Assembly (NCBI GenBank): GCA_944363685.1
Contig: CALVUV010000082.1
Span: forward strand, 1-5,875
Direction of reading: 5' to 3'
Source: an uncultured Bacilli bacterium
Lineage (GTDB): Bacteria > Bacillota_I > Bacilli_A > RF39 > UBA660
Length of the DNA stretch: 5,875 nt
How positions within the stretch are numbered: position 1 is the first letter of the stretch; the number at the start of each line of letters is the position of its first letter. Below the pieces are notes generated by a model, which saw nothing but the letters and a program-made list of their open reading frames with translations, was not told the origin of the DNA and made no database searches. The position numbers and the translations under genes are program-made. Below are positions 4,514 to 5,875 of this stretch, one piece after another.

Positions 4514-5872
4514 ATGCATAAAGAAATGAAAAGAAAGGAAAGAACGATACTAGCTTTTATACTATTAGTAGTATTAGTAGTAGCAATAGGAGGAGTCAGT
4601 TATGCCGCTTTCCAGTATAGTAAAATAGGAGAAAAAGTAAATACTATTACGACAGGACAAATCGTCATGCGTTATACGGAAACAGATAATGTCATTAATA
4701 TCAATAATGCCTTACCCATTAGTGATGAAGTAGGAATGTCTCAATTAAGACAAGGAGAATATTTCGACTTTAATATTTCTAGTACTATAGTTGGAAATAC
4801 AAACATTAATTATGAAATTAGTGCCAAAGATGTAACGGATAGTAGTGCAAGAAAGATTGATGGGAAATATATTAAATTATATCTTACAAAATTAAATGGA
4901 GAGAGTGAAGAACCTTTAATGAATCCAACTACTTATAACGAAGAGAGCATAGCTAATAGTTATACAGGAAGACCAGCAGGAGAGATGAGTTTATATGAAG
5001 GAAGTATGAATTCAAGTGAAGATAATGATTATCGATTAAGAATGTGGGTGAGTGATGAATATAATCCACAAGGTGATGGAGGAGGACTCGTTTTTAGTGT
5101 TAGAATTAATGTTTATGGATTAGATGGTTTATCGAAAGAAGATCGAATGATGAGAACAGTAGGTAGTGAGGATTTTCATTCTTCTACTTATCAAAGCAGT
5201 GTTACAAGTATCGTAACGAAAGGAGATACCAACATACCAGAAGGGGTAATAGAAAGTTGGGATATATCTGAAAAACAAAACGGAAGTGTGATAGCCTATG
5301 TTGAAGATGATGGGACAGGCTCAGGAACTTATAAAGTAACGATAGGTGCGAATGGAAGAATTGTGGCTAATTATGACATGAGCAATTATTTTCAAAAATT
5401 TTCTAGCTGTACCACTATTGACTTAAGTTATTTGGATACTAGTTTGGTTACGAATATGAGTAGATTGTTTATGCAGTCTGGTCTTAAAGAATTAGATCTA
5501 AGTAATTTTGACACCTCAAATGTAACTGATATGAGAATGATGTTTACTTATTGTGATGATTTGGTTAAGGTGAATTTAAGTAGTTTTGATACTTCAAAAG
5601 TTACAAGTTTTGACTCTATGTTTTGGGCATGCACTAGTTTAACAGAACTTGACTTAAGTAATTTTAATACTTCGAGAGTTACAGGAATGGGCTATATGTT
5701 TACTAGTTGTTATAGTTTAACATCCCTAGACTTAAGTAGTTTTAACACATCCAATGTAACTGATATGTCCTTAATGTTTTATAACTGTTATGCTCTAACA
5801 GAGTTAGACTTAACCAGTTTTGTTACATTAGAGGTATCAAAAATGGTTAAGACTAACTCTGTTAGAGCATAA
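4514..5872 (+). CDS. BspA-like leucine-rich-repeat surface protein, probably incomplete
   Basis: This reads as 452 residues. A basic N-terminus (KEMKRKER) precedes one hydrophobic segment (about 11-31). The YAAFQYSKIG...NTITTGQI pattern that follows resembles SipW-processed TasA/camelysin signal regions, so the protein is probably exported and perhaps cleaved near Ala31/Ala32. Residues about 40-210 look like a beta-rich domain. Residues about 250-298 match the lead-in of BspA/DUF285 proteins (an IAYVEDDGTGSGTYKV-type stretch). Leucine-rich units with the LDLSxFxTSxVTxMxxMFxxC pattern then start at residue 299 and repeat every 26 residues. BspA-type proteins are known cell-surface adhesion or binding proteins. 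The last residues (VKTNSVRA) break the repeat pattern and are encoded by the far arm of an inverted repeat ending at the window edge. The stop is therefore likely artefactual and the real gene longer. It has its own promoter and terminator-bounded unit. Confidence 0.85.
   Translation: MHKEMKRKERTILAFILLVVLVVAIGGVSYAAFQYSKIGEKVNTITTGQIVMRYTETDNVININNALPISDEVGMSQLRQGEYFDFNISSTIVGNTNINYEISAKDVTDSSARKIDGKYIKLYLTKLNGESEEPLMNPTTYNEESIANSYTGRPAGEMSLYEGSMNSSEDNDYRLRMWVSDEYNPQGDGGGLVFSVRINVYGLDGLSKEDRMMRTVGSEDFHSSTYQSSVTSIVTKGDTNIPEGVIESWDISEKQNGSVIAYVEDDGTGSGTYKVTIGANGRIVANYDMSNYFQKFSSCTTIDLSYLDTSLVTNMSRLFMQSGLKELDLSNFDTSNVTDMRMMFTYCDDLVKVNLSSFDTSKVTSFDSMFWACTSLTELDLSNFNTSRVTGMGYMFTSCYSLTSLDLSSFNTSNVTDMSLMFYNCYALTELDLTSFVTLEVSKMVKTNSVRA
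5408..5842 (+). repeat. Array of 78-bp leucine-rich-repeat units
   Basis: Units begin at 5408 (25 codons), 5483, 5561, 5639, 5717 and 5795 (partial). The four middle units are exactly 26 codons long. Conserved positions are LxxLDLSxF, TSxVTxM and MFxxC. The DNA copies are diverged, so they are old repeats, though short matches could still confuse assembly. Confidence 0.9.
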
Positions 5873-5875
5873 CAG
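5785..5875. repeat. 38-bp inverted repeat ending at the window edge
   Basis: Positions 5785-5822 are the reverse complement of 5838-5875 with two mismatches (5808/5852 and 5817/5843), around a 15-base centre. The outer 32 bases match with one mismatch. The left arm is normal leucine-rich-repeat coding sequence. The right arm is its reverse copy and creates the stop codon of the surface-protein frame. Confidence 0.95.

Noticed and set aside
5785..5875. Terminator hairpin for the surface-protein gene
   Set aside because: The stem is long, but no T tract is visible, the left arm is ordinary repeat-coding sequence and the protein pattern is broken mid-unit.
1..5875. Mycoplasma-type genetic code (TGA as Trp)
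   Set aside because: All seven tryptophans of the transposase are TGG and no frame needs TGA read as sense, although none of the genes happens to stop at TGA either.

Overview
The window looks like chromosomal DNA from a low-GC, Gram-positive-type gut bacterium (Bacillota, perhaps one of the uncultured Bacilli lineages near RF39 or Erysipelotrichales). The reasons are very AT-rich DNA, strong AGGAGG-type ribosome binding sites, a Firmicute-like LepA, and a BspA-type leucine-rich-repeat surface protein. All visible tryptophans are TGG and no reading frame needs TGA as a sense codon, so the standard bacterial code fits better than a mycoplasma code. The lineage is inference.

Layout: (1) 2-925 is the 3' half of lepA (elongation factor 4), cut by the window's left edge. 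(2) 978-4286 is a complete-looking 3.3 kb transposable element. It has TGT...ACA tips, a possible 8-bp target duplication (GAAAGAAG at 970-977 and 4287-4294), and several copies of a TGAC(A/G)AATT...TCC-like site near each end. It carries four genes on one strand: a zinc-ribbon/HTH protein of DUF6431 type, a D,D35E (rve/Mu/Tn552-like) transposase, an ExeA/TniB-like AAA ATPase overlapping the transposase gene, and a small acidic protein of unknown function. It also has a terminator just inside the left end, a leader hairpin whose loop can pair with the first gene's ribosome binding site, a terminator after the last gene, and a near-consensus promoter pointing out of the right end. (3) 4287-4513 is host intergenic DNA. 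It holds a G9 tract, a rho-independent terminator that probably served the lepA unit before insertion, and a promoter for the next gene. (4) From 4514 to the window end lies a secreted or anchored BspA-like protein with a SipW/TasA-like N-terminal segment and 26-residue leucine-rich repeats.

The transposase and ATPase would act together, as TniA/TniB, TnsB/TnsC, IstA/IstB and MuA/MuB do, with the end repeats as transposase binding sites. The roles of the zinc-ribbon protein and the 62-residue acidic protein are unknown, and they are the most likely source of new biology here. The last 91 bases form a near-perfect inverted repeat that ends exactly at the window edge and gives the surface protein an unnatural C-terminus. 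This looks like a fold-back assembly artefact or a contig-end effect, so the surface gene is best treated as incomplete.
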